A stretch of DNA of 64,000 bases from Chimonanthus salicifolius. Lineage: Eukaryota; Streptophyta; Magnoliopsida; Laurales; Calycanthaceae. The notes beneath the pieces were generated by a model. The model had not been told where the DNA came from and ran no database searches. It worked only from the letters and a program-made list of their open reading frames with translations. Shown here piece after piece: positions 13,195 through 26,400 of the stretch. Each line of letters starts with the position of its first letter. Position 1 is the stretch's first letter. A program made the position numbers and the translations under genes. The stretch lies in NCBI GenBank assembly GCA_013350335.1, contig CM023533.1, forward strand, positions 31,850,869 through 31,914,868. Reading direction: 5' to 3'.

Positions 13195-14341
13195 AATCTG
13201 CTGATGGTAATCATATGCTTCATACCTTCAACCATCTTGACGCTTGCTAAATCTATATGTATTAATAGTTAGTGGCTTTGAATCTTGACTGTTGCCTTTG
13301 TATTTGATTTTTGAAGCTCCGATTTCAGTTAGAAGTGAAGCTGTTTTTTCTTAAAAATGTGGACAATATTAGATGACATTTGCGCAGATGTATATGCTTC
13401 AGCCCTTTCCCACTTATTAATGCTCCATTGCTTGAATTGGACAAAAGTTTGTAGCTTGAAAGAAAGTGTTGAATGCCAACTTGCTTAGGGTGTTTGCCGA
13501 TTAAGATGCACTGTTTGAAATGTAAACCAAAAAGGAAATTGGCAATCTCTCGGATCCACGAATGATGACAAATTTAGAATGTGAATAATTTTTCACCTGC
13601 CTTCTTGGTTATTTAAGGTGGTGGTCAGTTCATGTATCTTTTTTCTACTTCGCGTGTAAAACATATACCTGCATTTTAAGCCAGTGAATAGTCACTCTGT
13701 ACCAAATCATGTGAAAATTCTAGATTTTTGACTTTTTTCAGATGCCTTCTAGGTTGTGTAAGGGTGTGGTCATTTCTTTGTATCTTTTTCTGTTTCTTGT
13801 ACAATGATATACTCAGATTTAAGCCAGTGAAAGGTCACACTGCTGAATCTATGTAAAAATTCTAATTTAACAGTGACTGGAAAAACCTTGAAGTGGATAC
13901 TCTCATTATAAAATGTTATGAAGGTAGATAAGCAAACCTTCTCCGACCTCGAATCTCTTTGGTCTTGGTTGGATATGATCCCGAAACTGGACGGGGAAGG
14001 ATCGTACTCCAATGGTGCTGAAGAGGCCCTTGGAATGTGATTTACATCCTCGAAGTTGAATGTGTGATATGGGATGTCTTCTTCTGAATGCTCAATCTGG
14101 GCACATGATAAGTTCCTTATTATGCAATGACTCCCATTCTGGGGCTCGACCTTTCCCTCTAGGGATGCAATTTGGATGTATGCAAAGCAAACCTGTATGA
14201 AGAAAACCTAGGTCTTGGTCATATACTTATCAATTGCTCACAAGCCATGAAATGGTACTTGTGGAGGAACATCTTGACCCAGTTTAACCTATATAATAGA
14301 TGGCCTTAAAAGTGGTCTTGAGCATCCAATTCTTCACACTC
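13195..14341 (+). other. 3' flank of the ROP gene
   Basis: No further coding exon is visible. The stop codon overlaps an AATAAA-like word (13190-13196). Two similar blocks at about 13590-13700 and 13740-13830 (GGTGGTCAGTTCATGTATCTTTT-like, then AAGCCAGTGAAWRGTCAC) form a diverged direct repeat about 150 bp apart. The transcript end cannot be placed. Confidence 0.45.
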
Positions 14342-14355
14342 AATTTTGGAATTTT

Positions 14356-14510
14356 TTTTTTAGATTAACGTGAGACACAGTCCTACTAAAACCCTCATGG
14401 ATGAGCTCACTACCTCTAAGGTACACTAAGGTTAAGCCATAGGGGTTCGAACCTGCAACCTCCCGTTTCTTGAGGCGGGAGGCAACCAGTTGAGCTACAC
14501 CTATGTGTGG
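14356..14510 (-). mobile_element. tRNA-derived SINE (family S1)
   Basis: On the minus strand the element begins with an A-box-like TAGCTCAACTGGTTG and a B-box GGTTCGAACCC, the split promoter of a tRNA-derived SINE, and ends in a short A-run (T-run at 14351-14361). A perfect 14-bp target-site duplication, AATTTTGGAATTTT, flanks it at 14342-14355 and 14511-14524, so the boundaries are firm. Related copies lie at 18470 and 42144. Confidence 0.88.
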
Positions 14511-15022
14511 AATTTTGGAATTTTATCTAGACCATTACTCGATAGTATACACAGAAGGAATATATACATGGAGTGTAATTCGTACAGAAAGAGATGGCAT
14601 GGAGCTGAGTAACATCCGGCATCTAATTTTTTGGATCTATATTTGGATCCAACCACGTACAAGGCTTATCTAAATTTGGATTTTACCAAGGTGATCCAAA
14701 TCCAACCCCATTAACATCAGCAGGTTTACAATTACAGAAATTATTAAATGTGTTTGATCATATGGGAAAGAATGGCAAGCCGCACTTAATTTTCTTTGTG
14801 GGGTCTATTTTTAAGCCAAAAAAAACTCTTAGATCTCAACATCTTCTTATGATTGGCCCCAATATCAATCATCCATGAGAATTGTTCACTGTTGAATTGT
14901 GATATACCATGATGTGTGGTGGATTAAGAGACTACAAAGTGTGTTCCAATCTAATGAGAATTGAACCTTGTGAGTAGCTGACTCTGACAAAGCCTGACTC
15001 GACCCGGCCCATAACATGCCTA

Positions 15023-15165
15023 AGAGCAACTCAACCAGGTTTTATTACAATTTGTTCTAGAGAAACTAGATTAGGTTGCACTAGAGCAACTCGATCAAGT
15101 TTTGTAATACAATTTGTGCTAGAGCAATTCGACCCGTTGTGCTAAAGCAACTCGATTAGAGTTCC
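15023..15165 (+). repeat. Minisatellite with about 60-bp composite unit
   Basis: The phrase AGAGCAACTCRAYCARGTTT occurs at 15023 and 15083, and a related shorter phrase (AGAGMAAYTMGAYYNGTTG) at about 15059 and 15121, with a final partial copy near 15144. The array is therefore a roughly 60-bp unit made of two related sub-units of about 36 and 24 bp. Confidence 0.7.
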
Positions 15166-15169
15166 AACT

Positions 15170-16235
15170 CATGATAAAAAATATCATGAACACAACAAAT
15201 TTAATTACAATTAAGCGTCGTATATTACTCCTGTGTATACAACAAATTCTTTTGTGAGAAAGGAATGGAGAGGAACTCATATGATTAAAATTTTGATCAA
15301 CCAATTTTGCCAATATGGCACATATATAAATTTTGGCCAACATAGCTGATAAAGCCGATATTTTAGCCGATTCTAAAATGGATATTTTCTGTAATATAAT
15401 TTATTTAAACCAGTCTCTGTTTACAATTAGAATTACATTCTGAAATAAAATCAGATATTAAAAAGAAAAAATAATTTAAGAAGATAGATTTGAGCCTATG
15501 TCAAGGCAATTCAGTTCGAAAATAGGACGAGCATCGAGATCGGAGAGAAAGGAGAGTTGAGAGATCGAGAGAGAGGGGAAATGATCATCTGAGAAGTGAG
15601 AAACAATTGCGAGAGAAGTGGAAATTAAAAATAATGATAATCTCAAAATTAAGTGAAAATGATAAGACAAGGTAAAATGAAAATATAAAATATAAAATAT
15701 AAAATAGAAAATGAAAATTTCACAGGTATTAAAAAAGTACCGGTCTCCAAATTATTTCCCAACTTCTTTTCCATACCATAATTGTAGAATATTATTATTG
15801 TCTTTGGAAGGTGTCCTATCCTATGCATGTTTGTACTTTGTACAATCAAAATAGACGTGGGAGAATCTATGCCTAGAATTAATTGTTTATAAAATGTAAA
15901 TAATATTTAGGTAGAATGTAAAATTGATCATGATAAATAAAAATGTCTATTTAATAGTTTATTATTTTATATTAAAAATCAAGAGTTAAGCTGATTTAAT
16001 ATTTTTTCTTTTTTATTAATTTGGTAGCTCACGTGATAATCCATTCATCACTTTATCTATTTTTCTTTACCGTTACAACGCGTCAAAAAACCCACTTTGT
16101 AGACTTAAACTTGCCCTTATGAGTCTTGGATATAAACCAAATTTTTTTGTGTATGTTGGCACTCATAAACAACCATGCTAACTCTTATTTAAAAAAAATA
16201 GAAGTAAAAAATATTTAATGAATTATAATCTCTCC
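15170..16235. other. AT-rich spacer
   Basis: No gene is visible. It includes an (ATAAA)n-like run at about 15675-15710 and a short stretch with GCCGATATTTTAGCCGAT near 15355, which echoes the hAT-like element motifs elsewhere in the window. Nothing else is recognised. Confidence 0.5.
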
Positions 16236-16446
16236 GTCCTAAAATACTTGTCCTATATACATTTCAGAATTTTCTCAAATTACTTGTCCTATTATTTTAT
16301 TTCACATTGAATCAAAGTTTTTAACCTTTTCGATGAGCTCTGTCCTAAAATACTTGTCCTATATACATTTCAGAATTTTCTCAAATTACTTGTCCTATTA
16401 TTTTATTTCACATTGAATCAAAGTTTTTAACCTTTTCGATGAGCTC
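16236..16446 (+). repeat. Near-perfect 106-bp tandem duplication, Stowaway-like start
   Basis: Two copies, 16236-16341 and 16342-16447, are identical except at the last base. The unit starts GTCCTAAAATACTTGTCC and is preceded by CTCTCC, so the left edge reads like a Stowaway MITE terminus (consensus CTCCCTCCGTCC). No matching inverted end lies downstream, so this may be half of an element that was then duplicated. The identity implies a recent event. Confidence 0.85.
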
Positions 16447-16615
16447 CAAATCATCTTCTAATGTGACGTAAATACAACTTTCTTTTATAAGTTTTGACAT
16501 GTCCATATGCGACATTTTCGATAATTATTTCCACCTCCTAGTCACAGTGTTTCAATCATGTGCATACTTAGAAAAATATTACTGAACAATAATCTTCTTC
16601 TTCTCTCTCTCTGAT

Positions 16616-17787
16616 ATGGAGACCGAGAAAAAGATTTCAGAGTTTCCTTTCACAAAGCACGACGACCAGACCATCATCTTTAACGTCTTCTCAAGATTAC
16701 CCATTAGCACTATCCTCCATAACTGCAAGTTCGTCTGCAAGGAATGGCATAGGCTCAGTAACGAGTTACAGAAATCAGAATTCTATAAAATCCAACTCCA
16801 AGTAGATGCTAAAGACATCCTGATCAACTTCTTCCATTTCTTGCCAATCCTTTCTCTTCTCCGGCACCGCCCTATATTTTTTAAATTGGCACCGAATAGG
16901 CCACAATAAATCTTTTCGTATAAAACACCATTCTCAATCCATTCAAAGCCACAAAAATCAACTTCTGAAACTCACCCAAGAAGCCCACAACAAGACCAAA
17001 TTACCTGAATCCAACTATGACCCCTCTTTCATAATCTTCGATAACATCCGATGGCGCCCTAATCTATACTATGTGGAAGGAGGGAAGATGATGGACTGTC
17101 GGGGTTCTTCGTGGGAGGATTATATTCGTGATGAGGTTTCTTTGTATCCATTTAAACCTGTAGGCTCTTACAAGGACTTCATCTGATTCTGTGAAGCAGA
17201 GTAATGCGACCCCATCCGCATTCGCAATCCCTTCACTGAAGCACATATGACATATCATGTTACCAACAAGACCAATCATTTATGCCGACGACGACATCGT
17301 TTCTGGGTTTGGATTTGCCACTGAGTCTGAGAAGTGAGAAGTATAAGGTGGTGAGGATGGAGCTGGAATTTCTCAATTTCAGGGACTGCAAACTGCATGC
17401 TGAGATACTCACAGTCGGCACCGATGCTTGGCGAATGATCGGACCAGCGCCCTGCTTGGATTCATCTCCTGATCCCTTTGGGGTGCTAGTCAATGGAGCT
17501 CTTCACTGGATTGCTAGATGCTTGCAAAGTAACAATGTGGAAATTCTCGCAGTGGATTTAGAAACAGAGGAATTCAAGATGGTGCCGGCACCGGATTTTG
17601 GTGAAGAAAGAAGAGACTGTAATTTCATTTTGTGCAACTTGAGGGAGCATCTTGCTGTAATCTTAGTTTCAAGAGGTTGTTAATTGAAATGTGGAAATTG
17701 GTAATGGTAAGCCATGAACTGCAGCCAAGGTGCTCTAAAATAGACAAGCAGCAGGACTTAGCACCCTTGGATATGGAATGGATTTAG
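16616..17787 (+). pseudogene. Broken F-box / F-box-associated (FBA) protein gene
   Basis: An ATG at 16616 opens a frame with an F-box at residues 17-55 (DQTIIFNVFSRLPI, then CKFVCKEWHRLS). The homologous reading then moves to other frames: FIIFDNIRWRP near 17030, VGSYKDFI stop FCEAE stop CDPIRIRNPFTEAH around 17160-17245, ESEKYKVVRMELE from about 17325, VNGALHWIA near 17490, and IEMWKLVMVSHE near 17680 after a further shift. At least two stops and three or four frameshifts break the frame. The order of parts still matches a plant F-box protein with an FBA domain, an SCF ubiquitin-ligase substrate receptor. No intron is needed. It is almost certainly non-functional. Confidence 0.8.
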
Positions 17788-18014
17788 TGCATTTCCATGG
17801 CAATTTTTTAAATAAGACTCAAGAGCTCTAAATCTGTCGTCTCTCTTCCTTTGCTTTCTTAATTAATTTCTATTTCTTTGAAACAATTTTTTTTATTGAA
17901 GATACCTTTAGTTCTATCTAAAACATTGTATCAGTTTTAAGATCTATGGATTTGTATGAAAAATGAACAGCAGCTTACTCATCTGAATATCTTGTACTTC
18001 AAATTATGAAATTA

Positions 18015-18155
18015 TAATTTTTTTTTTATAACCGAGCGGAACCAGGGTCCCCATAAACCCTTCAGGGGGATGTCCCACACCCACACAAGACGCTCTAAGT
18101 TTATGCCGCTAAAACTCGAATGGGTTACCTCTCGCTTCATGAGGCCCGAAGTAAT
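18015..18155 (-). mobile_element. tRNA-like retroelement / SINE fragment
   Basis: On the minus strand there is a B-box-like CATTCGAGTTTTAGC, a body with GGGTGTGGGACATCCCCC and a terminal A-run (T-run at 18018-18028). It fits an old SINE distinct from family S1. No clean target duplication was seen. Confidence 0.45.
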
Positions 18156-18469
18156 TTAAATTTTATTATTAGTTACATTTCTACGTGTATATGACAAATT
18201 CTAATTGATTAACTGTTTATAAACACCTAATTTATTTTCTAGACAAGCAGCAACACTTAGCAACCCTTGATAAGGAATGGATTTAGTGCTGCCTTAATAA
18301 TTAAAATAATTTTACATGTGGCACTGCCTGCAGCCCATAAACCATAGCATTTAGAAGAAATTTTATTAAATCTTTTAGGCATAAATTTTTATTTTATTTT
18401 TATTGTACTTATGGGAGGAACTTAACAAATGAGTGACTTGAGTCTAAACATATACTACAAAGGTCTTTT

Positions 18470-18617
18470 TAGTTTAACTGGTTGCCTTCCGCCTCAGGAA
18501 ACTAGAGGTTGCGGGTTCGAACCCTCATGGCCTAACATTGGTTTGCCCTAGAGGCATTGGGCTCACCTGTGGGGGTTTTACGCTGAGTATTCCATGATTT
18601 TCCACACGTAAATTCAA
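18470..18617 (+). mobile_element. tRNA-derived SINE (family S1)
   Basis: A-box TAGTTTAACTGGTTG, B-box GGGTTCGAACCC, the family tail CACACGTAAATTC and a 15-base A-run are all present. It matches the minus-strand copies at 14356-14510 and 42144-42314. The target duplication is not clear. Confidence 0.8.
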
Positions 18618-19424
18618 AAAAAAAAAAAAAGTTAAAAAACTCTATTTAGAGATGCCAATCATCTATTTTATATCCTTATATTATATTTTTTTAAATAAAA
18701 TTTTATATTTAAATAATTATAATATTTTCTAGATGATATAGTTCATAGACTCCACGTAATGCATGTATCAAGTTATTAGAAAAAATACTATGGCATCAGT
18801 AAGAACACATTCGGTATCTTAATTGTATAAGCATCATCTTTTTATTAAGTATGCAAATGTCTTTTCTTTTTATAAACTATCATTTAAATCAAATTTATCA
18901 AATCTACTTTACCATAAAAAAAGATATTTTTAAAATATTTTCATTTATCTGATATAAGATTATGAAGTAGATAATTAATTTCAGAAATAGATTTTTTAAC
19001 TTAAAAACCTTAAAACCTGCATCTAGAATCAACCATCAACTTCTATAGTTTCATGTGTGATGAAAAATATGTTTTAGAAATTAAATTTTTATATCTTAAG
19101 TATGATGGGGGCATCTCCATAGACTTAGATTAATGATTTAGCTATTCAATTTTACAAAGTTTTTTTATCTGAGAAAATTGGGCATCTCCAAACGCTCATC
19201 TGATAAAGAAACTAGTAAAATTCACTTTTTATAACTCCAAATTTAACGAGTAATTCAAAAAAATTAACTTTTTCACAGCATAAAATTCACAAAGTCAAGA
19301 CTAATCAAATAGAGTATGATAGGATTTGTGTAGAATGTTCATTATATAAAAAATAATTTTTTACAATTGTGGGTCCATAAATAGTAGAAAAAAAAATGAA
19401 AAAAGGAAAGCAATTAGAACGACC
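18618..19424. other. AT-rich spacer
   Basis: No gene or structured repeat is visible in this stretch. At 19425-19482 it gives way to a relic ending CCCAAGTTTCACCCCTA, possibly one end of the YAGGGGTGAAA family. Confidence 0.45.
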
Positions 19425-19721
19425 GTGCACACTGAACGGATCGGCCCAAAACCCAGAAACCCGACCCAAGTTTCACCCCTAGTAAGTAACAAGATTGCTG
19501 GTTACCTTCCAAAGGATGGCAAAAGCGCATTCCATAATTTATCTGTTAATAATAATAACGGTAGCCACTTAAGAAACACTTTCTATTTGTTATTTCTTAG
19601 TAATTGGCAAGAGGACTGCCGAAAGAGCTCAAGCCACATCAGGAAGGCACTCATTGTCTCAGCTGAAAGCTGCCAACTCATGCGGCTTAGCAGAAAGAGT
19701 GCCAAAACTCTTGTTTATCTT

Positions 19722-19880
19722 TTTTTTTTATGATTAAGATGTTCATGTCTCTTAGAGCACCCGACTAATCCTCAGGACATTTGCAAGCCTCTCTACCTAC
19801 ACATACCAGATAAGTCTACAAGGAGTGGTCCTTTCGGATGAGGTGAGAATCGAAGCCAGGAGTCCCACTTCCTAAACTCT
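19722..19880 (-). mobile_element. tRNA-like retroelement / SINE fragment
   Basis: On the minus strand it has a B-box-like GGCTTCGATTCTC and a 3' A-run (T-run at 19721-19730). The body does not match family S1, so it is probably a third SINE-type lineage. Confidence 0.45.
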
Positions 19881-20423
19881 TATTTACCTATGTTGCCAAT
19901 TTCAAGAATTCAGGGTTAATCACCTCTTTCTCTGTTATTCATACATGAGCCAAGCTGATATTATTGCCACATCCATTGCTTCAACCTTCCACAATAACAG
20001 CTTGTCAAATTGTGGAAAAGAATTTTTTTAATAAATCTCTAAGTATGGTATGAATGAGCTTCTTTTTCTAAAGGCAATTCACAAGAAGGTGAAATGTGAG
20101 AATAAATCAAGAAATTGGGCGGTGAGCCAAATATAATCATTAAAGTAACAGCCAATCATTCAGCATTCTTGGACATATAATCATTCAAAGGATCAGTGAA
20201 AAAGAACTTTGGCAGAAAAAAGATGTAATACATCTTTGATGAAATAACATTACAACATATTCATAAAACAATATTCACACAGGGATCAACAGTTGCTCTA
20301 CTGCATTCATTTTACATCATACAGGGTAGATAAAAAAGAACCTTTTTGGCAAGAAAAAATCCAAATAGGTCATTGCTTGTACCTTTGTAACTTTCACATC
20401 TTAATCCAGCTTTGATAGAGCTT

Positions 20424-23400
20424 TTATGAAGTTTGTTCATCAAAAGGAACCAACGTATCTGTTGTGGGAGTATTTAATTCTGGTAGCGTCTTGTGCATCA
20501 AGTACTTGCGCCGCTGAAATGTCAGCAAGGTCAAGATGCTGTCTGTCTTAATAACTCTATAACCTGCCTTCTTATACATGTTGAATGGAATTTTATCAAT
20601 CATTCTGCAGTGCAAGTATACATCTCCTGAAGTTTTCATTACAGATATCAATTGCTCGGATGCCTGCAAATGATGCCAACCAATGCCCCTCCTGAGTGAT
20701 AAAATAACTTTCAGAAACCATATTCTGTTTGGCAGTCTTATATGGCGTCAGGAACAAAAGCTAGGGTCATCAAAAGAATTCATAAAGTGGCATGTCAGTC
20801 ACTTGCACAATATTCAGCAGATTATCAGGTGGTTTCTTGATAGAGAACCAAATGTTAGTGTTATGCATTCAAGTCAGATAGGTACACTTGGAGAACTACT
20901 CATGTAGTCATGTTTTGTCATTTACTTCAAGTTGTACTAGTAACCACTTAAATACAGTATTTATAAGGTTCTGGCCACAGCAAGTGGCACTTTGTTGTTG
21001 ATCCGAATTCTCAAATGCTCAGCTACAACTCAGATATCAAGACCATAAATTTGATGGGCAAACCATGGGTGGTACTCAAAGAATCATCTATTTTGGAAGA
21101 TTCAAGCTCTTCTTTGATTGGAGTGCCACTGAACTAGCAACTAGATCAGAATGCAAGAATGTCCAGCTGTTTTTGTCACGCATCTATTTTTCAATGCCCT
21201 TTCCTTTCTGGTGGATGTGTTAAGATGAATCCATCATCCATCAAGTAATATATCAATTGTAATTGAGATGAATGAAAGAGGTCACAGTTAGTTATGATTA
21301 ATGAGACACATTAGATTCAACATATGCTTCTATACATTGTAGATCACATTTAAGGAAAGAATCTCATCTCCCAAAAGATGCACACTGTTAGGCTCTAATT
21401 AAGTGAAAACATAGGGTATGACAAATACAAGCATGCGTAACACCACAGGCACTGGGAAGCTGAACATATAACCCTATCCACAAATAGAGACAGATCATCA
21501 GGGAAACCGTAAAACATTCTAGAATTGTAGTCAGCATAATAGAAAATGATATGTAGAAATGTTCAGTTCATTGGGGTGATTTCAGCCACTTGGTTATTGT
21601 TGAACATTCCAGGAGCAATCCAACGGATTCCATGTATCACAACATAGGAATAAGAAGTCAGTGAGATGAAAAGAGACTGGCTGTTACCATGCCTCGAAAC
21701 CTCATTGTCTTAATATTAAGGTACCAACAACAAAAGAAAGTACTTAAAGAATTCACACCATTGGACATTGCTGACGTAAAAATTGGCGGAAGCTTGGAGA
21801 AGAGAGAACAGCCTTGTGGATAGAACTTACAAAATTAAGAACATAGGGAAATGGAAAGAGGTTGGTTTCCTGTAGTAGTGAATCATCATAATGGATCCTA
21901 AATGAGGAAAAATATCTCTAGAATTAGTTTATGGAAGGATGTTTGGATGGGAGAACAATCTTCTATCTCAAAACGACAAAAGCACGTTCATCAAGGATTA
22001 TGTTGAGACAATGGGAGGCATAGTCAGGAAACCTAATGGTGCATGAAATCTCAAAATTAGTTGAGCTCTTGAAGCTAATTAAGGGGATGATTCCATCTTC
22101 AGGCAAGGGGATGAAAGGATATAAAGCAAGGATTCCTGTGGAATCTTTTCAATCAGCTCTATCTGCTCCCTTATCAAACCTTCCTTTGCTACTCCTTTTG
22201 CTTTCACAGCCATTTGGAAACCTGTTGACCCCTCTAAGGTAAAGGGGTTTTTTGGACTTTCTATTTGAATAAACACCCAATTTGGATAATCTAAAATCCA
22301 GGACCTTTGCTTTCCAAAACATGTGTCTATAGTGCTGGAACAACAAGAAATCAGTTGAACTTTTTTCTCATCTGAGTGACCAGTAGACCATTATTCATCT
22401 GTTGTGCTTCTATGCCCCCATTTAGGACTATGAGTTCAACATTTTCTCCATCAATTGGGTTCTTCTTCCTCCCTTCCAGCTCTTATATATGGTTGGAGTT
22501 CAAGGCCTTCACAAAGAAAGGTCAAATCTTTGGAAATTAGAACTTCAGCAGTAGCTTGGGAAATTTGGGATGGAGGGAAAAACAAGCACGTCTTCGATGA
22601 CAAAACATCATTGAGAGGCTACACCATCTTCAAAATCAATAGGAATATTTTTTTTGAATGATAAAAAAAATCAATATGAATATTATGCATTGGGCTTTCA
22701 CCACAAAGGCTTTGTTGGGTGTTTCAAAATTTCAGTTTCAGAAGAGTTGATCTTCACTATCATAGTTGTAACTCTTCCGCTTTTCTTATAGTGCTTTCTG
22801 ATGGCATGAGGATCTGGCTAGTTGACTCTTTGGGTTGTTATCTCAGTAGTGTACATTCTTCACTTTCTGTTATTAATGATATACTATTGGTGCCTTTCAA
22901 GAGAAGATGTATGGACTGCTGAATCAATTCTCTATCTTCGTTTTCATCCACTTCTTAATTCCAATCTCTTCAATTCTTTAATTATTAAGTCATATTATGC
23001 TCATGATGAAACCAACCTCAGGCAGAGAGTAAGACTTCTTCACAACAATGATAATACTGGCGATGCAACCAACCTACGGTTTGTGTAAGGCTTCTTCATC
23101 ATGATGAAGTCAAATTTGGACAGTATAAGACTTCTTCATGGTGGTGCTGTCAGGGGTGGTGATGATGGTGAACCTTATACATATTGAGTATGACTTCTTT
23201 GTGGTTGTGGAGCATTCAGTTTCACACTTTATCCTCTCAACTTCATAGGCAGCTTTAGTAACTAGACACCATTATCTGCCCACAACTTTCCAAGTCACTG
23301 AAGCTCATGTTTCATGCTAACCAGTTCGAATCACCAAGCATCATTTACTTTTGCATCCACTCTTTTTCACCACAAACTCAAGATATCAGCAAAATTTGAA

Positions 23401-26400
23401 CCATATAAGAAAGTTGTTTAACATGGGAATTTCATTGTGGGGAAGAAAGAGTTGTCAAGCACCAATAAATCATACACACAGCTAAGTGCTGAAGCAACAG
23501 ACAGAAGCTACCTCGATGCCAAAGAAGCGATTACCTTCACTGCTCAATGTTTTTAGAGCATAGCAAAGAACACAAGAAGTAAACTTAAAACCTAAAGCAC
23601 TCATATCCTTTCTTAACTAAGATGCTAATACACTATGATTCAAAGCAGATACAATTGTTCATCATGTTTTATCCCTCAAGTAACCAACAGCTATGTTTTT
23701 GTGCCTATAGCACATTTGCATACAAAAAGCCCAAACCATCCACCAAGTGTGTGTGTGGGGTAGCATTTAGCTACACACCTCATAAAGTGCTCTCACGATG
23801 AGAGCTCCATGTGGAGCTCACCTATGATCATGGGGTTGGGTGGGTTTAAAAGAGATCGAGAGATCGGGAGGGAGGGAGGGAGGGCGAGATTGGACATTTA
23901 ATTTGAGAACTTTTAGCATCATCATCATCATCAATATAGCTATTAACCCTGTCTATCTAGGGTTAGTTTTTTGGGTTATACTTCTCTACTCAATCTATAA
24001 AAAACTATATCCATTGCTCCAAAATTCATTACATCCTTCACTACCTCAATCCATGTTTTATAGGACCTTCTTTTCTTCTTGTTTCTTCTACTTGTAGCCC
24101 TTCAATCCTTTGAATAGAAGTTTTTTCCAATCTACTATGAATGTGCCCAAACTAGCTTGAGTGGCACTTCCTCATATTCTCATTCGAGGGTGGTACTTTT
24201 AAAGTTTCTCTAGTGCTATCATTTCCAAGTTTATCTTTTGTTACGCGACACATCTATCTTAGCATGCACATTTTTGTTACCGTAACTTTATCTACCAATA
24301 TTTTCTTCATTGTCCAGCACTCGAGCTCCATAAGTACTGGCATCTAATAACTATTTTGTAGAATTGCCACTTTAATCAACATGATAATGTTTCATCATAC
24401 AGCACTACACTAGCTTGACCAAACTTTTTAGTTCACTCTATCCCCATCCTACTCATTGTATCCAAATCTCATCCTCTATTTGATTTGATCATTGCATCCT
24501 AATATTTATGACAATACTAAGTCATTTCCAATTCTAATTGAATCATGCCCCCCTATATTCTACTAAATTTGTACTCCATCTATGTGTGTTTGTGCATGTG
24601 CGTATATTATATGTGTGTGTGTGTGTGTTTTACTAATTCTCAAGTTGGCCATGACCAAAGCTTTCCTCCACAATTCTAATAGAATATTTAATTGATTCAT
24701 TATCTAGCCAAATAATACAATATTATTCACAAATAACATGCACCATGGTACTTCATCTTGATTATTTTATATTGAAGTGTCAATAATTACAAATAAAAAT
24801 AGACACAAATCTTACCATTTGTAAAGCCCCACTCCAATGGTTAACTCTTTTTAACTCTTTCTTCTCATTGACCCCATTTACACACTAGTCATTGCTCCTT
24901 ATTACATGTTTTGTAAGATCTCTGCATAATCATTAAGAATATACATTTCCTTTTTAATGTTTGCCAAATTAATTGTCTTAGCACCATATAGATATGCCCT
25001 TTTAGTTCAATAAAAGCCATATATAAATTTTTCTTTATCTGTCTAAATTTCTTCATCACTTGTCTTAGTACAAAAATAGTTTCTATCGTTGACATCTTTG
25101 ACATAAACCCAAATTGGTTTTTTAGTATATTTGATCTTGCCTTAAGTGATGCTCTTTTAATTGAGGACTTTCATGAACCTTGTCAATAAAAATGATAAGG
25201 AATGTTTTATTTTCCATCCATCTTTGTCCTAAAAAAACTATCAACTCATGACATCTGCAATGTAAAATCAATGAGAATTTAAGGGGTATAACCTATGGCA
25301 ACTGCACTTGATGCACAGTTAAGATCTCACATATGGAACTCATCCTTGTGAAAAGCAAGATGTCCATCATTTCACCCATACATGATCACAGAAAGACTTG
25401 ATAGTTATGCAGTAAGCCCTAGTATGAAGATTTTGAAGCCTAAATATCAAACTACGCCATATGATTACAATTTACAACTATCTAGTAGGAATTCACTGCT
25501 CAAAATTTTCCACACTGCCCATTAGAGTGCTATTAGTGTGCCATTTAAGACAACTTGAAGAGTGAGATTTTGAGGCAATGGAATCAATCAGATTGTTAAG
25601 ATCAAAAGAAGGTTTTGATAAGTAGCTGAACAATTCAAGCTCATCTAATGATTCTAAATGTTGGACCAGAGGACTTGAATGTGAACCATTTCTCAGATTC
25701 ATTTCTAGCATCTGCTCACATTTCATTTATTGAAGGGCTTGGATCATCTAAATGATGATTTATAGGCTGTAACATCACAATGATGATGGCTAAATGATGA
25801 ACAACCAGATCATGCCCATACTTTGATTTGTTGGGCCGGATAGGATTGTATCATGTATGGGTGCTTTGCAGTATCCACACACCAAACTTCCTCTCCTCCA
25901 CCCACCAATTCACACAAACACACCGCGACGTTCCAACACCCACCAATGTGCGCACACGCATATGTGCCCTTGCATAAATACATTTATATTAGGACCATGT
26001 CCTGTATATTGAATATAATTCACAAACCCATTAGTGAATTTAATTATTAAAAAACATACTGCCTCAAAAATAAATCTAAGCTTATGAAAACATTCAAGAG
26101 TATTGATTTTCAAAGCAAAAAAATTCCATATGAAAGATCATTCCAACAGGAAAAAGAATGTCAAACTCATGCAAGAAAAAAGGAATCATAGTCAACAACG
26201 ACAGAAAAAGTGCATATTGAAAGAGAATTGCCAGAATAGAATTAACTCAATTCCTGAAATCCATGGACTTGCCTCCGAAGATTCTTCTTCACCGCCATGT
26301 TACATATATATGGAGAATCCAGAGGAGGAAGAGGTGTGGGCGTGGAAGCATTGGCTCCCCGTGAATTAAAAGAGACTTCCACAGTGCCCGCCAGTTCTGT

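Noticed and set aside
12826..13195. Alternative last exon of the ROP gene using the GT at 12824
   Set aside because: That donor puts the last exon out of frame and loses the CG half of the GC-CG box; the donor at 12826 gives the full class II tail.
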